NCBI RefSeq assembly: GCF_001723055.1
Contig: NZ_MDCR01000054.1
Location: 1 to 64,000 of the forward strand
Direction: 5' to 3'
DNA: 64,000 nt
From: Streptomyces niveus
GTDB taxonomy: Bacteria; Actinomycetota; Actinomycetes; Streptomycetales; Streptomycetaceae
Under the pieces are notes generated by a model. The model saw nothing but the letters and a program-made list of their open reading frames with translations. It was not told the DNA's origin and did not search any database. The position numbers were made by a program, and so were the translations under genes. Below, in pieces: positions 61,215 through 64,000 of the stretch. Position 1 is the stretch's first letter; each line of letters starts with the position of its first letter.

Positions 61215-61832
61215 ATGACCACCTCCCGTACCCGCCCGCGCGGACGACCGCCGGCCTCGACCCGCGAAGCCCTTGAGGAGATCGCCTTCGAGCTGCTGCT
61301 CCGCGACGGCTACGAGGCGACGACACTCCAGGCCATCACGGCCGCCGGAGGCGTCGGGCGCTCGACGCTGTTCCGCTACTTCGGCTCGAAGGCGGGGATC
61401 GTGTGGGGCGAGTTCGACCGCGCCGTCGAGCGGCTGCACTCGGCCCTCCACGACGCCGATGACGCGCCCGTCATGAAGGCCGTACGAACGGCGGTCGTCC
61501 GCTCGACACACCTGTCCCAGGCCGCGGCGCCGGACACGTGGCTCGACCGTTTCCGGGTGCTCGACCGGGACACCGCCCTCGTCGCGGAGACCGCCGCCCA
61601 CTGGCGCGTATGGGCGGAGACGGTGAGCCGGTACGCGGCGCAGCGCACCGGCCTCGCCGCGACCGCCCCTCTCCCGTCCGCGATCGGCGGCGCCGTACAG
61701 GCGGCGTACGTCGCGGTGCTCAGGCGCTGGGCCGACGCGGACGAGGTGGTCGACATCGACGAACTGGACGACGAACTGCGCCCGGTCACCGACGCGTTCC
61801 AGGCGGTGCTCGATGGCGTGACGCGGGGCTGA
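61215..61832 (+). CDS. TetR family transcriptional regulator
   Basis: A 205-residue regulator. After a basic, disordered N-terminus (RTRPRGRPPAS), the HTH is LEEIAFELLLRDGYEATTLQAITAAGGVGRSTLFRYFGSK (about 18-58). The C-terminal domain contains LSQAAAPDTWLDRFRVLDRD and is of the acyl-CoA-dehydrogenase-regulator-like group. It is divergent from the alcohol dehydrogenase gene and likely controls it and itself through the dyad between them. Confidence 0.9.
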   Translation: MTTSRTRPRGRPPASTREALEEIAFELLLRDGYEATTLQAITAAGGVGRSTLFRYFGSKAGIVWGEFDRAVERLHSALHDADDAPVMKAVRTAVVRSTHLSQAAAPDTWLDRFRVLDRDTALVAETAAHWRVWAETVSRYAAQRTGLAATAPLPSAIGGAVQAAYVAVLRRWADADEVVDIDELDDELRPVTDAFQAVLDGVTRG

Positions 61833-61920
61833 CCGGGCGGGATGGCCAACCACGAGGCCGAGTTCATCACCGGAGCCCGCCACGCCGGCTCCCTACCGGA
61901 GCCGGACCCTCGTCACGCCG

Positions 61921-63387
61921 TCAGCGCTGCTGTGTCAGCAGACCCGGACGGTAGGGCAGGAGGCCGTAGTCGCCACCGGAGTTGGGGCTGCGCCCCTGGT
62001 AGAGCAGCTGCAGGTTGCAGGGATCCACGGTCATGGTCTGATCAGCGCTGCTGCGGATCAGTTCGCCATGGCTGATGTCGTTGGTCCAGCCGGCGCCGCT
62101 GTTGGCCTTGCCGGCGAAGGGGTTGCTCTCGGTCGCGGCCTGGGGTGTCCATGAACCGTTCAGGCTGGTGGCCGTGAACGAGCGGAAGTAGCGGCCCTGC
62201 GAACCGATCGCCTCGACGATCATGAGGTAGCGGTTCTGGCCCTGCAGCTTGTAAACCTGTGGGGCCTCGAACAGGTTGTTCGTCGTATCGCTCATGATCA
62301 CTGTCGAGTTCGTGCCGAAGCTGCCCGGGAAGTTCCCGATCGGCATACTGGCCCGGTAGATCTTGCCGTTGTCACCGGCGAAGAACAGGTACATGTTCGT
62401 CCCGTCACCGATGAGGGTCTGGTCGATGGGCCCTGTTCCGGAGCCGGAGATGGTTCCGGAGAAGAGCACCTGCTGAGATGACCAGCCGTTCGGGTTGGTG
62501 GGGTCGCTCGACGTCCGGTAGGAGAAGGCTGTTCCGCCCCACTGGTAGGCGAGCACCCAGATGTTCTTCGGTGCGAAGTAGAAGAGCGTGGGCGCCACGG
62601 TGGAAGCCGACATCGCGTTCTGGCCGGCCGAGCCCATCTCCGACCAGTTGGTGAACAGGCCGAAGTTCATCGAACCCCAACTCGTCCCCGTGTCGTGCGT
62701 CGTCGCGTAGACGAGTTGCCTGCCGTTGTAGGGGACGACGGTGAAGTCCTTGAGCGAGACCCATCCCGGCCTGGGCTGCGCCAGCGCGCCCGTTGATGTC
62801 CAGCGGTACGCCGACGGAAGATCGCACGGGCCGGGGTTGTCGCCGCCGACCTTGACGAGCTGCCACTGCTGGTTGGTGCCACCCCAGTCGTCGTACTGGA
62901 CGATGTTCGCGTTGTCGGCGGTAGACGCGCCTTGCGCTTCGAGGGCCTTGTCGCTGTGGCGCGAGATCAACCTCACGTGGCCGTCCGAGCTGTCGGCCAG
63001 CCGCCACTGCTGGTTGGTGGCGTTCAGGTCGGTCCACTGGACGATCGGGGCGCCGTTCGCGGTGGACCAGTTGTGGACGTCCAGCACCTTGCCCGAGTGG
63101 CGGGACTTGATGCGGTAGTAGCCGTCACCGGAATCGACGAACTGCCACTGCTGCTGGTACTGATCGTTCCTGGTCCACTGGGTGACGCGGGCGCCGTCGT
63201 CGGTCGCCATGTTGTAGACGTCCAAGGCCTTGCCACTGTTGCGGTTGACCAGCACATACGAGGCGTTGGGGTCTACCGTCGCCGCCTCGGCGGGCTGGGC
63301 GCCGAGGAAGGCGGCCACAAGGAGCAAGGGCGCGAGGGCGGCTAGGAAGCGTCTTGGACGGACCGGGGACGAGTGGCGAAACCACAT
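61921..63387 (-). CDS. Secreted GH62 alpha-L-arabinofuranosidase with N-terminal ricin-type lectin domain
   Basis: A 488-residue secreted enzyme. A Sec signal peptide (about 1-35, [18 protein letters not shown], ending QPAEA) precedes a ricin-B/CBM13 beta-trefoil (about 38-165; three subdomains ending in QQW motifs). The GH62 catalytic domain fills the rest. Conserved acidic residues are in [19 protein letters not shown] and [10 protein letters not shown], matching the base, pKa modulator and acid of the family. It removes arabinofuranosyl side chains from arabinoxylan or arabinan. The ATG at 63387 follows AGGAG. An operator-like repeat upstream suggests pentose-polysaccharide control. Confidence 0.92.
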   Translation of the reverse strand: MWFRHSSPVRPRRFLAALAPLLLVAAFLGAQPAEAATVDPNASYVLVNRNSGKALDVYNMATDDGARVTQWTRNDQYQQQWQFVDSGDGYYRIKSRHSGKVLDVHNWSTANGAPIVQWTDLNATNQQWRLADSSDGHVRLISRHSDKALEAQGASTADNANIVQYDDWGGTNQQWQLVKVGGDNPGPCDLPSAYRWTSTGALAQPRPGWVSLKDFTVVPYNGRQLVYATTHDTGTSWGSMNFGLFTNWSEMGSAGQNAMSASTVAPTLFYFAPKNIWVLAYQWGGTAFSYRTSSDPTNPNGWSSQQVLFSGTISGSGTGPIDQTLIGDGTNMYLFFAGDNGKIYRASMPIGNFPGSFGTNSTVIMSDTTNNLFEAPQVYKLQGQNRYLMIVEAIGSQGRYFRSFTATSLNGSWTPQAATESNPFAGKANSGAGWTNDISHGELIRSSADQTMTVDPCNLQLLYQGRSPNSGGDYGLLPYRPGLLTQQR

Positions 63388-63468
63388 CAGAGGGGCTCCT
63401 TCGGGGGCGGGGGCGAGGCAACCGCGATGAACCACGGAGCGGCCGCGCCGGGGTCCCGGAATCTGTTT

Positions 63469-63479
63469 CGAAAGTTTCG
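63469..63479. promoter_or_regulatory. CGAAAGTTTCG operator-like palindrome before the arabinofuranosidase gene
   Basis: An 11-bp perfect palindrome followed by a further GGAAAC half site, about 80 bases before the start codon. Elements of GAAA-N-TTTC form are known upstream of Streptomyces xylanase and related genes and are thought to bind a LacI-type repressor. Confidence 0.6.
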
Positions 63480-63507
63480 GAAACATTCCCGGATTCTCTG
63501 ACGCCAC

Positions 63508-64000
63508 AAGCTAGGAATAGGGACCACTCCGGTCAAGGGCCGTCGCCGCTCTGTCTATAAACAGCGCTTCCTCTCTGGCCTTGAGAAGCGTCGAGCCGAC
63601 CCGGAGCACCCCACACTCCGGCCCTGAACCTGACCCCGGAGCATCCGCAGACGCGGCATCGGGGGCTCGCCGGCCGGCCCGCCGGGACTCAGAAATTTTC
63701 GGGTGTGAAACCGAAACTTTCTTTACGAGGTGTATTGACGACTCCTCGTCAAAGCCTCAATCATCTCTAGCTGTGAGACAGGGGTCACAGTTCGTAATTT
63801 CGAACCCCGTTGGTCCTGGGCAAGTGCCGCACAGCAGATCCGCCCACAGCCGCGCGAAAGATCCGCGTACCCGAGCGCCCGCGCCACCCCGTTCCGGTCC
63901 CCCCGGCCGAGCCGCGAAGGAGTACCCCGTGCCTGTGTCGGTCTGTCCAGTGGGTGCGGACGACCCGTTCCCCTGCGCTTCACCACTTCCGTGATTCCTA
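63508..64000. other. Right-edge intergenic region with a second GAAACTTTC element
   Basis: Apart from a second element of the same type (CGAAACTTTC at 63712-63721), I see no supported gene. The element probably belongs to the arabinofuranosidase promoter or to a plus-strand gene beyond the window. A GAAGGAG with GTG at 63929 gives only 21 codons before a stop. Confidence 0.4.

Noticed and set aside
63581-63994. Plus-strand gene at the right edge
   Set aside because: Codon bias and composition look random and no motif is visible.
1-64000. tRNA, rRNA, IS elements, phage attachment sites, CRISPR arrays
   Set aside because: None seen on reading both strands; subtle att sites cannot be excluded without comparison to other genomes.

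Overview
The window is high-GC actinobacterial DNA and looks like a Streptomyces chromosome. The evidence is strong G/C third-position bias, GTG/TTG starts, many four-base start/stop overlaps, Tat-type signal peptides, a PASTA-less membrane Ser/Thr kinase, an Lsr2-type DNA-binding domain and a secreted GH62 arabinofuranosidase. Two separate secondary-metabolite loci sit in it, divided and flanked by ordinary or accessory genes.

Region 1 (1-23.6 kb, all on the minus strand, continuing off the left edge) is a hybrid NRPS/type I PKS. Transcription runs right to left: an FAD oxidoreductase, a Rieske oxygenase, PKS1 (formyltransferase-A-PCP-KS-DH-ACP-KS-AT), PKS2 (DH-KR-ACP-KS-DH-ACP-KS-KR-ACP) and the start of PKS3 (KS, then the beginning of a DH). 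The A-domain pocket reads as glycine, so the chain probably starts from N-formylglycine, as in oxazole polyenes such as oxazolomycin, conglobatin and inthomycin. Most modules have no acyltransferase. The only AT visible lies in a stretch with codon habits unlike its surroundings, and a 945-bp near-identical direct repeat links the KS next to it with a KS in PKS2.

Region 2 (23.6-34.9 kb) is a set of accessory genes: a membrane Ser/Thr kinase, a DUF4287 protein divergent from a TetR with two operator-like sites, a SUKH-Lsr2 fusion converging on a membrane Mrr-like endonuclease, an FAD monooxygenase, a Tat-exported metallo-beta-lactamase-fold protein divergent from a LysR regulator, a serine beta-lactamase-like protein coupled to that LysR, a DHFR-like reductase and an ArsP-type permease.

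Region 3 (34.9-58.1 kb) is a prenylated-aminobenzoate cluster closely resembling benzastatin/virantmycin loci. Class II DAHP synthase, ADC synthase (PabAB) and ADC lyase (PabC) make p-aminobenzoate. A short-chain prenyl diphosphate synthase and a C-methyltransferase would supply a (methylated) geranyl diphosphate, and a UbiA enzyme joins the two. An AurF-type di-iron N-oxygenase with all seven metal ligands and an arylamine N-acetyltransferase would set up an N-acetoxy intermediate for a P450 to cyclise. An O-methyltransferase and two further P450s decorate it. A carboxylic acid reductase and a NodU-type carbamoyltransferase in the same apparent operon suggest a modified end group. The DAHP synthase and a P450 form one uninterrupted reading frame. 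A 93-bp promoter-like repeat with a dyad lies both before the P450 at 51.2 kb and beside a small LuxR-type regulator. An MFS transporter and a PucR-type regulator close the locus.

Region 4 (58.1-64 kb) has an AT-richer gap, an aminoglycoside-phosphotransferase-like kinase, a zinc-type alcohol dehydrogenase divergent from a TetR with a shared dyad, and a secreted ricin-GH62 arabinofuranosidase with a CGAAAGTTTCG operator-like element. No tRNA, rRNA, IS element or CRISPR array was seen.
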